This document shows positions 7,982 to 16,063 of a DNA stretch of 64,000 nucleotides, one piece after another (the first letter of the stretch is position 1; every line of letters starts with the position of its first letter). The notes beneath the pieces were generated by a model. That model worked only from the letters and a program-made list of their open reading frames with translations. It searched no databases and had not been told where the DNA came from. The position numbers and the translations under genes were made by a program. Source of the stretch: Bacillus alkalicellulosilyticus (lineage in GTDB: Bacteria; Bacillota; Bacilli; Bacillales; Bacillaceae_F); assembly GCF_002019795.1 (NCBI RefSeq), contig NZ_KV917381.1, positions 2,822,068 to 2,886,067 of the forward strand. Direction: 5' to 3'.

Positions 7982-8860
7982 TTAATACTGTATTTCTTCC
8001 TTCGTTGCTGTTAATTTTCGAATGAGCAGCGTAGCAAGAAGGCATAGCAATAATAAATAAAACCCAACAGCACTTCCATAACCAAAGTTATAGCTACCAA
8101 AAGCTTGTTTATACATATAAGATGCTATAACTTCACTTGCTCCAAACGGCCCTCCACCTGTCATGACATAGATAAGGTCAAAATATTTCAATGAACCAAC
8201 AATCGCAAGAATAATCGTTACTTTTATTACTCCCATAATTAAAGGAAGTTTTATTTTGGTTGCAATTTGAATGGCATTTGCCCCGTCAATTTTAGCCGCT
8301 TCAACAATCGATTCAGGTATATTTTTTAGCGCTGCATAATAAATCAAAATATAAAATCCTGCATATTGCCAAATGATTGCAACAAAAATGGCAAGTAGCA
8401 CGAGATTTCGGTCACCAAGCCAGGCAGGAGGATTATTTACTCCAATGGAAAACAGAAAACTATTGATTAACCCGTTTGTTGGGTGATAAATCTTCAGCCA
8501 AAGTTGTGCAATCGCCACCGAAGAAAGGAGCATAGGAATTAAATAAATCTTCCGTAACATGTTGGCTCCTTTAATTTTTGTTGCAAGAACAAGTGATACA
8601 GCCAAGTAGCCAATTAGACTTATTGCTGAAAACACTGCTAGCAGAAATGAATTCACTACACTTCTCCAAAACTGTTGGTCGCTTAAAAGTCTAATGTAAT
8701 TATCTAAGCCGATAAAAGTCATTTCACCAATTCCATTCCATCTCATAAGCCCATAGTAGCCTGTTAAAAAGATAGGAATGTAAATTAGAACCATAATTAA
8801 AAGTAACGCTGGTAAAACATACAGTGTGATAACCCACTTATTTGACATTACTTTATTCAT
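7982..8860 (-). CDS. Sugar ABC transporter permease, MalF type
   Basis: A 292-residue permease of the CUT1 group with six helices. The EAA motif is VEAAKIDGANAIQIATKIKLPLIM (residues about 189-212). It forms a heterodimer with the downstream MalG-type protein to move an oligosaccharide or glycerol-phosphate-like substrate. It lies between the binding-protein gene (180 bp upstream, across a terminator) and malG. The substrate cannot be deduced; the nearby cellulases make a glucan oligosaccharide possible, but that is a guess. Confidence 0.95.
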   Translation of the reverse strand: MNKVMSNKWVITLYVLPALLLIMVLIYIPIFLTGYYGLMRWNGIGEMTFIGLDNYIRLLSDQQFWRSVVNSFLLAVFSAISLIGYLAVSLVLATKIKGANMLRKIYLIPMLLSSVAIAQLWLKIYHPTNGLINSFLFSIGVNNPPAWLGDRNLVLLAIFVAIIWQYAGFYILIYYAALKNIPESIVEAAKIDGANAIQIATKIKLPLIMGVIKVTIILAIVGSLKYFDLIYVMTGGGPFGASEVIASYMYKQAFGSYNFGYGSAVGFYLLLLCLLATLLIRKLTATKEEIQY

Positions 8861-8896
8861 AACTTCAATCCCTTTTCTTCACGAAATTTTTTAAGC

Positions 8897-8942
8897 AAAA
8901 CGGCAAAGCCGTTTTTAATTGCGATGAGCGAATCCACCGCCT
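8897..8942. repeat. Partial copy of the dispersed GCAATG-type element
   Basis: A small hairpin AAAACGGC-AAA-GCCGTTTT (8897-8915) is followed by GCGATGAGCGAATCCACCGC. This matches the left end of the elements at 23460 and 55350. The right end is not recognisable. Confidence 0.4.
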
Positions 8943-8992
8943 TCTTGAACTTTCCATGACATCTATGAGCAACTCCTATTTTCATACTTTTT

Positions 8993-9031
8993 AAAAAAGG
9001 ACATATCTTAAGTTGATATGTCCTTTTTTTT
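8993..9031 (-). terminator. Leaky terminator between binding-protein and permease genes
   Basis: AAAGGACATATC pairs with GATATGTCCTTT and is followed on the minus strand by T residues. Its place inside the operon would keep binding-protein mRNA above permease mRNA, a common arrangement. Confidence 0.8.
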
Positions 9032-9040
9032 GTATAAAGC

Positions 9041-10366
9041 TTATCCTTCAGTTGCTAAAGCTTCTTCATGTCTTCTTGCAAATTCTTCAGGTGTGATATC
9101 CTTACCAAATAGAGCTTGTACCATATCCAAGTGTGTTTGAGCAGCTCCAGCGCTCATTTGAACATCTGCATATAATGTGATATTGCTGGCATTTCCTAAT
9201 TCATCTAATATTTCAATATACATGTCAGGTAAGTCTACATTATCCGTATCAACTACAGTAGCCGGGATGACACCTGCTTCTGTAACTGCTCGCTCACCCC
9301 ATTTGTCCACGAAGAATGCACTAAATTCTTTTGCTGCTTCTTGAACTTGAGAGTGCTCAGAAACGAATAATCCTACCCCTGGTCCACCAACAAAGCTATT
9401 GATGTCCCCTTCGCCACCTTCAACAACCGGGAATTTAAAGAAACCTATAGAATCTCTAAATTCTTGGGGTACATCTTCATTTGTTGTATAGTTAGGTAAT
9501 TCCCAAGTTCCCATCATATACATCGCTGCTTGCTCATTCATAAATGGACCTTTGGCCTCTTCATTACCTAGACCATTAAAACCACGAACAAATGCATTCA
9601 TGTCTACTAAGTTTTGGATTTCCTGTGCAGCCTGGATAAGACCTTCGTTTTCAAACGTGTCCTCACGGTTAATCGCTTGTGTTAACGTATCCGGACCAGC
9701 AATACGGTCTGCAAGATACATATACCACATTGAACCTGTCCATGGTTCTCTGTTACCAACCGTAATTGGTGTAACACCAGCCTCTTGTAAAGTGGTAACT
9801 ACATTTTTGAATTCTTCGTATGTTTCTGGTACCTCTAGATTATGTTCTGCAAAAATGTTTTTGTTGTAATAAATTGGTGCAATGTTTAATTCAAGTGGTA
9901 ACCCATAAGTTATCCCCTCTGAAGCAAATGCTTCAGTTGTTCCTGGAACAAATTCATTATCGATTTGTTCTAACGTATCATCAAGAGATGCAAACATATT
10001 CCCTTCAAGGAATGGCTCCATGTACCCTGCAGCCCAAGTTAAACCAACATCTGGTAACTGTCTAGATGATGCTAAAACGGTCATCGTTTCCTTGTACTGC
10101 TCATTAGACATAATCTCTGTTTCAACTCGAACATTTGGATTTTGCTCTTCATATTCAGCAATGATGTCAGCAACTATTTGGTTATGCGCAGCCGCACTAC
10201 CTGCTGGCCATAAATGCATGAAATTAATCGTAACCTGTTCTCCTCCACCTGCATCTGCTCCAGTTCCATCAGTATCCGGAGTCGCCGGTGGTGTTTCCTC
10301 CTGTGCTCCACACCCTCCTAAGATAATGGAAAATGCTAGTAAGATAACTCCTATTTTCTTAAACAC
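9041..10366 (-). CDS. Extracellular sugar-binding lipoprotein of the ABC importer
   Basis: A 441-residue type 1 solute-binding protein. From the GTG at 10366 the first 19 residues form a lipoprotein signal ending in ILGGC, so Cys19 is lipidated and the protein is tethered outside the membrane. The region INFMHLWPAGSAAAHNQIV and later FGKDITPEEFARRHEEAL are typical of the family. The GTG is chosen because AAGGGGG lies 7 bp upstream; the TTG at 10399 precedes that site. An acidic, Gly-rich linker follows the lipid anchor. It delivers substrate to the two permeases downstream. Confidence 0.93.
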   Translation of the reverse strand: MFKKIGVILLAFSIILGGCGAQEETPPATPDTDGTGADAGGGEQVTINFMHLWPAGSAAAHNQIVADIIAEYEEQNPNVRVETEIMSNEQYKETMTVLASSRQLPDVGLTWAAGYMEPFLEGNMFASLDDTLEQIDNEFVPGTTEAFASEGITYGLPLELNIAPIYYNKNIFAEHNLEVPETYEEFKNVVTTLQEAGVTPITVGNREPWTGSMWYMYLADRIAGPDTLTQAINREDTFENEGLIQAAQEIQNLVDMNAFVRGFNGLGNEEAKGPFMNEQAAMYMMGTWELPNYTTNEDVPQEFRDSIGFFKFPVVEGGEGDINSFVGGPGVGLFVSEHSQVQEAAKEFSAFFVDKWGERAVTEAGVIPATVVDTDNVDLPDMYIEILDELGNASNITLYADVQMSAGAAQTHLDMVQALFGKDITPEEFARRHEEALATEG

Positions 10367-10524
10367 AAAATTGCCCCCTTTTACGATTTCTAATGACAAA
10401 AGCAGTCTTTAGAAACTTTTCTTGTTTATTTTGACAATCCTATTTTCCTCAAATTTTCTCAATTTATGCTTGTTTTTGTTATGTAGTCAAGAATTCACTC
10501 AAGTAACCATTATTCATACACAAC

Positions 10525-10549
10525 AAAAAAGGACGCCATTTAGGCATCC
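10525..10549 (-). terminator. Terminator of queF
   Basis: GGATGCC-TAAAT-GGCGTCC is followed on the minus strand by TTTTTTG. Confidence 0.8.
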
Positions 10550-10610
10550 AATGAGTAGTTTCTATTTTATTGATTTCCATATTTTTTCTATTTACTTGTG
10601 ACTGTAACAA

Positions 10611-11108
10611 TTACCGATTATCAATCGTCTCTGGGTTCAAATCATGGTTCATGAGTCGATACTCCGCCATTTGTTCGTACTTTGTACCTGGCTTTCCGTA
10701 ATTGGTATATGGGTCAATTGAAATTCCACCACGTGGAGTGAATTTTCCCCATACTTCAATATAACGTGGGTCCATCAGTTTAATGAGATCATTCATAATG
10801 ATGTTCATGCAATCCTCATGAAAATCTCCATGATTACGAAAGCTAAATAAATAAAGCTTTAATGACTTACTTTCAACCATTAATATGTCTGGAATGTAGC
10901 TTATATAAATCGTTGCAAAGTCGGGTTGTCCAGTTTTAGGGCAAAGACTTGTAAATTCTGGACAATTAAATTTCACAAAATAATCTCGATTGGAGTGTTT
11001 ATTTTCAAACGCTTCAAGGATTGATGGGTTATATTCATACGTATAAGGAACATTTTCCTTCCCTAACATTGTAACTCCTTGTAATTCATCGTCATGTCTT
11101 CCACTCAT
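10611..11108 (-). CDS. queF: NADPH-dependent 7-cyano-7-deazaguanine (preQ0) reductase
   Basis: A 165-residue short (YkvM-type) QueF that reduces the nitrile of preQ0 to preQ1 in queuosine tRNA modification. The catalytic Cys56 is in [14 protein letters not shown], with the acid Asp63 just after. The QueF motif [15 protein letters not shown] binds NADPH and substrate. Length equals that of B. subtilis QueF. Start: ATG with AGGAGGA upstream. It stands alone, without queCDE, and I see no preQ1 riboswitch in its short leader. Confidence 0.97.
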   Translation of the reverse strand: MSGRHDDELQGVTMLGKENVPYTYEYNPSILEAFENKHSNRDYFVKFNCPEFTSLCPKTGQPDFATIYISYIPDILMVESKSLKLYLFSFRNHGDFHEDCMNIIMNDLIKLMDPRYIEVWGKFTPRGGISIDPYTNYGKPGTKYEQMAEYRLMNHDLNPETIDNR

Positions 11109-11190
11109 GTTGTATTCCTCCTATTCCATAACAGCTTAACTAAAACTATACCACATAACAATCTAATTTTCTCGGCAAAACTGTTCCAAA

Positions 11191-11204
11191 TGCGTTAACG
11201 CATA
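11191..11204. promoter_or_regulatory. Perfect 14-bp palindrome between divergent genes
   Basis: ATGCGTTAACGCAT is fully symmetric and sits in the 156-bp spacer between queF and ykuK. It could be an operator. A few such palindromes are expected by chance in 64 kb. Confidence 0.25.
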
Positions 11205-11264
11205 GGATAAGCATTTACAAGCATACACATAAAGTAACAACTGAAAAATTAAAGGGGGTATGAG

Positions 11265-11789
11265 ATGGAACAGATATACTCTTTCCATAATATTTCTGAA
11301 AAAAACATGACCTTTCTAGACGTTTTTTCCCATATTCACTCCTTTATGAATTCAAAACCAAACGGACATTATCGTTTAATGATAGGAACAGATTCACAAG
11401 TATATAGTCGCCACACACGCTTTATCACAGGTATTGTCATTCGAAGAGAAGGCAATGGTGCATGGGCTTGTCTTCGCAAAGTCGATATACCTGAACGAAT
11501 AGAAGATCTTCACAAAAAGATTTCAATCGAAACAGAGTTAACCGAACACGTCGCTCAACTGTTTACACCCCATTATAAAAAAGAACTTATTTCTATCATT
11601 CTTCCTCACATCAAAGATGGTTGTTCTTTCTCTTTTGAAGGTCACATTGATATTGGCTTAGGCGAGAAAAACAAGACAAAGATATATGTAGAAGAAATGA
11701 TGGACCGTTTACAAGCTCTTGGTATGAAACCACTAGTAAAACCTGAATCATTTGTTGCCTTTTCGTATGCCAACCGGCACACTAAATAA
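11265..11789 (+). CDS. ykuK: RNase H-like protein of the YkuK family (DUF458)
   Basis: A 174-residue protein with the DUF458 pattern. LMIGTDSQVYSRHTRF supplies the first-strand Asp of an RNase H-like fold, and the later segments HIDIGLGEKNKTKIYVEEMM and ALGMKPLVKPESFVAFSYANRHTK complete the family signature. B. subtilis YkuK has the same architecture; its substrate is unknown. The ribosome site is AAGGGGGTATGAG. The usual neighbours ykuI/ykuJ are not adjacent here (a YkuI homologue lies at 33570-34784). Confidence 0.85.
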   Translation: MEQIYSFHNISEKNMTFLDVFSHIHSFMNSKPNGHYRLMIGTDSQVYSRHTRFITGIVIRREGNGAWACLRKVDIPERIEDLHKKISIETELTEHVAQLFTPHYKKELISIILPHIKDGCSFSFEGHIDIGLGEKNKTKIYVEEMMDRLQALGMKPLVKPESFVAFSYANRHTK

Positions 11790-11901
11790 CACCATAGGAT
11801 GAAAAATTTAGGCTTGTTCAATTCTTGCACAAAGGAAACATTTTTACACTCGGAGAATATTGTAGTATTACAACAACAATATAACCTGGAGGGTGGTCTA
11901 C

Positions 11902-12030
11902 ATGTCGAACAAAAAAAAGATTGCCGGCTATACCGTCATTTGTAACAAGCTTGGAATTTTAAATAAAGAACAAACTAATAATGTACTCAATCAATTAAGT
12001 AAACCTGCAAGAAAGAAAAAAAAGATATAA
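11902..12030 (+). CDS. Small basic protein, 42 aa
   Basis: The ATG has an excellent GGAGGGTGG site 6 bp upstream. The product starts MSNKKKIAGYTVICNKLG and ends RKKKKI. It is very basic at both ends, with one Cys, suggesting nucleic-acid or ribosome contact or a spore location. It follows ykuK by 112 bp. I do not recognise the family. Confidence 0.6.
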   Translation: MSNKKKIAGYTVICNKLGILNKEQTNNVLNQLSKPARKKKKI

Positions 12031-12133
12031 TATAAAAATGGTGCCATTATTGATAATAAGGATTCATGTTTCCATTAAGTGAATATTTTCTGATAGTAGG
12101 TAAAGGGGCTGGTACAGAACTAGCTAAAGCATC
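12031..12133. other. Short gene-free spacer
   Basis: No gene or promoter is evident. The sequence leads into the structured element at 12134-12246. Confidence 0.3.
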
Positions 12134-12246
12134 TGCACTGGCTTCACTCGCCACAAATCCCGTTGTGAGAAACCCACTCACTTCAGCAAGTTGTGAAAAA
12201 AGACTCACAACTTGCTTTAAGTGATAGTGGCGGTTTCGCACATTGC
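12134..12246. repeat. Dispersed structured element, copy 2
   Basis: The ends are GCACTGGCTTC and CGCACATTGC. TGGCTTCAC-CGCCACAA, AGAAA-CCACTCAC and GTGGCGGTT-CGC are shared with the copy at 42028-42109. An internal stem AGCAAGTTGTG / CTCACAACTTGCT (12184-12215) gives it structure. A terminator hairpin adjoins it. Confidence 0.65.
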
Positions 12247-12250
12247 TTAA

Positions 12251-12300
12251 AGGGTGAGACAAAAGGTAAAATACAACCTTTTGTCTCACCCTCTTTTTTT
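12251..12300 (+). terminator. Large terminator hairpin with AAGGT...ACCTT loop
   Basis: A perfect 17-bp stem (AGGGTGAGACAAAAGGT and its complement) with an 8-nt loop is followed by CTTTTTTT. It belongs to a set of similar hairpins that accompany the dispersed elements. Confidence 0.9.
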
Positions 12301-13022
12301 CACGAGATATTTTGTTGATTTTGCCATTCGATTTCTCGTTGTTGTTCCCTCATGACTTGCCACTGTTCTTTTGCCATTTTAATGTATTTCAAATCTCTTG
12401 TATCATCTTCTAAATACAATAGCTGTGAAAAATAACTTCCGGCTTTTTGAAATTGACCAAGTCTTCGGTACAATTCACCGATGATATACGTTAATTGAAT
12501 TAAGCTCATATCAGTTTCCTGATAATCTCCAACATAATATGATCTCTCATATGCTTGTAAGGCATAATTCAAGTAACGCTCTTCCTCTTCTTGTTGACCG
12601 AGTTTACGATATAACCACATGAGCCGCATATGAAGTCCAGCCATTACAATTTCACGTTCCTCTTTTATTTGACCCGAATACAAAGCTAGCTTGTACGTTT
12701 GCAGAGCTTGTTCCAATGTACGGTCATAACTATACCGGTCATTTCCTTTCCAATACGCACTCACCTTTTCTATGACATCTTGCTTTCTCCTTGGATGAAA
12801 ATACGGATTTGAATCTTCTGTGAAAGCGTATCCACAAGAAGGACAAATGGTTACATAATAATATAAAGGACTTCCGACTTCGTCTTCATATACATATTCG
12901 GTATAGAAATCACTTTGCATCGCGCGTGCTTTTTTAAAGCTTGATCGTACTTTTTTCGTAGTAAAGCTCTCTTTACACAACAAGCAATCAACTTTTTTTT
13001 CAAATAGAGGTTCTACCGTCAT
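12300..13022 (-). CDS. DUF2225 protein: zinc ribbon plus TPR-like helices
   Basis: A 240-residue cytoplasmic protein. Two CxxC pairs (CLLC near residue 13 and CPSC near 60) probably hold zinc. Residues about 100-225 form helical pairs with TPR character (EEERYLNYALQAYERSYY, IGELYRRLGQFQKAGSYFSQ). The layout and length match DUF2225 of Bacillus, whose role is unknown. The ribosome site GGAGGGGAG precedes the ATG. The gene is divergent from the PLP-enzyme gene. Confidence 0.85.
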   Translation of the reverse strand: MTVEPLFEKKVDCLLCKESFTTKKVRSSFKKARAMQSDFYTEYVYEDEVGSPLYYYVTICPSCGYAFTEDSNPYFHPRRKQDVIEKVSAYWKGNDRYSYDRTLEQALQTYKLALYSGQIKEEREIVMAGLHMRLMWLYRKLGQQEEEERYLNYALQAYERSYYVGDYQETDMSLIQLTYIIGELYRRLGQFQKAGSYFSQLLYLEDDTRDLKYIKMAKEQWQVMREQQREIEWQNQQNIS

Positions 13023-13158
13023 GTAACTCCCCTCCTTTTACTTTTATTATAACACTATTTTCACAAACTAGGAATATAAAATTACGACCATTTACCTATT
13101 AACTTTAGACTCTATCTTCCCCCATACTAAAATAAGTAAAAAGAAAGGATTGTTGAAC

Positions 13159-14259
13159 ATGGATTTTTCCCAGTTAGATACCCCTTCATTACTGTTAGAC
13201 TTAGAAAAACTCGAAACAAATATAGAAAAAATCGCTTTATTTGCCCAAAGTCAAGGCATTGGCTTGCGTCCGCACATAAAAACACATAAATCAGTTCGCA
13301 TTGCAAAGATGCAACTTTCAAAAGGGGCTGTCGGTATCACTGTTGCAAAGCTATCTGAAGCTGAAGAAATGGTGAAGGGTGGAATTACAAATATTTTAAT
13401 CGCTTATCCAATTGCTAGTAAACAAAAGCTAGAACGCCTCTCTCACTTACTTCGCAGGGCTTCTATTATTATTACAGCCGATAGTGTTGAACAAGTAGAG
13501 TGTCTTGAACAGTTTTTTTCAAGTAAATCTTTGAATGTAACCCTTTGGATAAAGGTAAATAGTGGTTTAAATCGGTGCGGGGTCGAACCTGGAGAAGAAG
13601 TCATTGAATTGGCAAGAAGGATTAATTCATCTCAACACCTTACACTAACAGGGATTTTCACTCATGCAGGTCATGCTTATGGGGCCAAAAGTATAGAAGA
13701 GATTAAGCAAATCGCGAGACAAGAAGCAAAGAGTGTTGTTCAAAGTGCAGATGCTTGTGAAAAAATCGGGATCCCGATTATTCATCGAAGCGTTGGGTCA
13801 ACTCCTACTTTTACTTATGCTGGAATGTACAAAGGAATTACAGAAATACGACCTGGAAATGCTGCTTTTTTTGATATGGTTCAAGTTAGTCTTGGTGTCG
13901 CTAACGTAGAGCAATGTGCTGTTTCTATATTAGCAACTGTAGTTTCTAAGAAAAAAAATCATCTTGTACTTGATGCAGGAAGTAAAGCGTTAACGCTTGA
14001 AAAGGGTGCACATGGGAATGAAAGCGTGAACGGATACGGTACAATAGTTGGTCACCCAGAGCTTACCCTAAGTCGCTTATCTGAAGAACACGGAGTCGCT
14101 ACCTTTATCGACTCGACACCACTTGAATTAAATGATGTTGTAACAATTATTCCTAATCATGCTTGTCCCGTTGTAAACCTGTATGAAGTCTATCACGTCA
14201 TAAAAGACAATACTGTCATTGAAACATGGTCTATTGATGCACGAGGAAAGGTCTATTAA
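13159..14259 (+). CDS. D-threonine aldolase / D-serine dehydratase-like PLP enzyme
   Basis: A 366-residue fold-type III (alanine-racemase-like) PLP enzyme of the DSD1/D-threonine aldolase family. The PLP lysine is in LRPHIKTHKS (about residue 44). The C-terminal metal-binding motif is IIPNHACPVVNL, with His and Cys as in the zinc or manganese site of DSD1 and DTA. It should cleave or dehydrate D-beta-hydroxy-amino acids. I chose the ATG at 13159 with AAAGGA 9 bp upstream; TTG codons precede it. It has no operon partner. Which D-amino acid it uses cannot be told. Confidence 0.88.
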   Translation: MDFSQLDTPSLLLDLEKLETNIEKIALFAQSQGIGLRPHIKTHKSVRIAKMQLSKGAVGITVAKLSEAEEMVKGGITNILIAYPIASKQKLERLSHLLRRASIIITADSVEQVECLEQFFSSKSLNVTLWIKVNSGLNRCGVEPGEEVIELARRINSSQHLTLTGIFTHAGHAYGAKSIEEIKQIARQEAKSVVQSADACEKIGIPIIHRSVGSTPTFTYAGMYKGITEIRPGNAAFFDMVQVSLGVANVEQCAVSILATVVSKKKNHLVLDAGSKALTLEKGAHGNESVNGYGTIVGHPELTLSRLSEEHGVATFIDSTPLELNDVVTIIPNHACPVVNLYEVYHVIKDNTVIETWSIDARGKVY

Positions 14260-14272
14260 TTCTTTTTTTGAA

Positions 14273-14324
14273 GCACTGAGCGAAGCCACTACCTTTTTTA
14301 AGATGTAGCGAGCATTGCCAGTGC
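14273..14324. repeat. Dispersed structured element, short copy
   Basis: GCACTG ... CAGTGC end a 52-bp block that contains GAGCGAAGCCACTACC and a central T-run, matching the inner ends of the longer elements. Confidence 0.4.
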
Positions 14325-14390
14325 TCATCTTTGCACTCGTCGACAAGCCGTCTTGTTGAGGTCACTAACATTAAACCTCTTGCAATCCTT

Positions 14391-14591
14391 TTATTTATAA
14401 GCTTTTCCTTTTGTAAGGACACATGGAACTCCTTTACCAATGGCTCCTGGCTTTTTCATTTTTTCAATATATGCCAGCCCTCTTCTGCATTGTGATTTAC
14501 ATGTAATACAGGTATCTACTGTTACAACCTTCATATTGTATTGGTTCTTATCGATAATGACAATATTTTTCTTACCTTTATTTTTGGACAT
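14391..14591 (-). CDS. Small Cys-motif protein, 66 aa
   Basis: A small basic protein with TCITCKSQCRRG (CxxCxxxC) and one more Cys near the C-terminus (GVPCVLTKG), probably a metal-binding knuckle. I chose the ATG at 14591 (MSKNKGKK) because GGAGGGGAAAG precedes it directly; the longer frame lacks a site. It is highly Lys-rich. No family is recognised. Confidence 0.6.
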   Translation of the reverse strand: MSKNKGKKNIVIIDKNQYNMKVVTVDTCITCKSQCRRGLAYIEKMKKPGAIGKGVPCVLTKGKAYK

Positions 14592-14724
14592 ATCTTTCCC
14601 CTCCTTGCAGTAGTTCAATCTATAATATGTAAGTGGAGATTTTTGGTTCCTTCATTTCTAATAGTTTCAAAAATAGAAGAATGTGATTATAATAGAGTTA
14701 CTATAAATTATTAGGGGTGACGAC

Positions 14725-15369
14725 TTGTTTTCTCATACAGACAAGCTAAGTACAGCATTATTAAAAGGGGATTATTTTACAAGTTGGCATATTATTCAAC
14801 AACATATAAATGATGGACTCAACACGTATTTTATCTTTGATAACGTCATACGGAACGCAATGTATGAGATTGGTCAAATGTGGGAAGAGAATTTAATAAA
14901 CGTGGCGGATGAACATCTAGCTACTTCAATATGTGATTATGTACTTACACGATACGGGTTTTCAAATATTAGTCAAACGGGTATACAAAATAGAGCAATG
15001 GTATTTTGCATTGAGGGAGAAGACCATTATTTAGGTGCAAAGATGGCAGCAAGTGTCCTACAAGAGGCAGGTTGGCAAGTACAGTATTTAGGTCCTAACC
15101 TACCTTTAGAATTTGCTTTATATAGTGCAAGAAAGTGGAAACCTGAAGTTATTGGTTTATCCGTTTCCTTAACTCTCCATCTTCCTAAATTGAAAGAATA
15201 TATAACCGCATTGGAACAACTACCTCATAAACCAACAGTCATTGTGGGGAGTCGGTTACTTGAAAAATATGATTTCACACCTTATATTACGAAGACAACG
15301 GTAACAGCCAACAGAGTGACAGACCTACAGCAATTTATTGAACAACACATGGTAAATGTAAACGAGTAA
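14725..15369 (+). CDS. Cobalamin-binding protein with CarH-like Wx9EH motif
   Basis: A 214-residue protein made only of a helical B12-capping domain (about 1-85) and a Rossmann B12-binding domain (about 88-210). In the cap, W53 is followed after nine residues by E63-H64, the Wx9EH motif of light-sensing CarH/AerR-type domains. In the second domain, GEDHYLG supplies His101 as lower axial ligand (E/DxHxxG). There is no HTH or methyltransferase domain. It starts at TTG with AGGGGTGA upstream. The next gene follows after 14 bp and is probably its signalling partner. It may sense light, cobalamin or redox state. Confidence 0.82.
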   Translation: MFSHTDKLSTALLKGDYFTSWHIIQQHINDGLNTYFIFDNVIRNAMYEIGQMWEENLINVADEHLATSICDYVLTRYGFSNISQTGIQNRAMVFCIEGEDHYLGAKMAASVLQEAGWQVQYLGPNLPLEFALYSARKWKPEVIGLSVSLTLHLPKLKEYITALEQLPHKPTVIVGSRLLEKYDFTPYITKTTVTANRVTDLQQFIEQHMVNVNE

Positions 15370-15383
15370 TAGGAGTGGATAGT

Positions 15384-16022
15384 GTGCATGACTTATTGGA
15401 GAATCATCCCGTGCCTTTCTTTATATTAGATAACAATTTAATAATAAAAAGCCTATCAAATACGGCTAAAGCAGTATTTCCAGAAGCAAATTCTTTTATG
15501 GAGTTAGTTGATTTAGAGAGCAGAAATAAAGTAAGCTCTTTTTTAAATCAGAAATACAATAATCAATTTGAAGTCAACTTAATCACAAAGTCCGACCCAT
15601 TGGCTTTGTTTAATCTCTATTCAAATTGGGATGAAGGTACACTTTTAATTGTTTGTATCGAAAAGACGGAAAACGTTCACCACATCATGCAACTCATTTA
15701 TCGTTTACGTGAACAATTAGAACAAACGAATTTTGAACAATACTCTACAGAACTTAAACGAGATTTGATCCCTACTATACTTAATGTTGATTTACGCGAT
15801 ATGAACAGACTAGCCATAACGGATGTTTCAGGCAGATTAGAAGACCTTCCACAAAAACTAGAGATGATCCAAGAACTAAATAGCATCATAAAACCTGATT
15901 TAATCGAAAGTGGAAAAAGCGAATATATGGAATTAATTGAAAAGCATTTAGAAGAAGTAGGCGCTATTATACATTATATTATTGCGATTGCTCCTATTAT
16001 AAATGAAGAACAAAAAAAATAA
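15384..16022 (+). CDS. PAS-like sensory protein, partner of the B12-binding protein
   Basis: A 212-residue cytoplasmic protein. The N-terminus LLENHPVPFFILDNNLIIKSLSNTAKAVFP has the beginning of a PAS domain (residues 1-100). It is followed by an amphipathic region with long helices (about 103-205), perhaps a dimer or four-helix segment. There is no kinase, HTH or STAS domain. I chose the GTG at 15384 since AGGAGTGG lies 6 bp upstream; an upstream GTG overlaps that site. It is co-transcribed with the cobalamin protein, so a two-protein sensor is likely. No family is recognised. Confidence 0.65.
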   Translation: MHDLLENHPVPFFILDNNLIIKSLSNTAKAVFPEANSFMELVDLESRNKVSSFLNQKYNNQFEVNLITKSDPLALFNLYSNWDEGTLLIVCIEKTENVHHIMQLIYRLREQLEQTNFEQYSTELKRDLIPTILNVDLRDMNRLAITDVSGRLEDLPQKLEMIQELNSIIKPDLIESGKSEYMELIEKHLEEVGAIIHYIIAIAPIINEEQKK

Positions 16023-16062
16023 CGGGTACACTCATTATTACTTGAGTTTCCCGTTATTTTTT
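16021..16062. terminator. Terminator between the sensor operon and the kinase gene
   Basis: AACGGG...ACTCA...TGAGT...CCCGTT forms a two-part stem followed by TTTTTTT. It lies between convergent genes. Confidence 0.8.
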
Positions 16063-16063
16063 T

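Noticed and set aside
10611-11264. preQ1 riboswitch before queF
   Set aside because: The leader between the promoter region and the ATG is short and AT-rich, and I could not find the conserved preQ1 motif.
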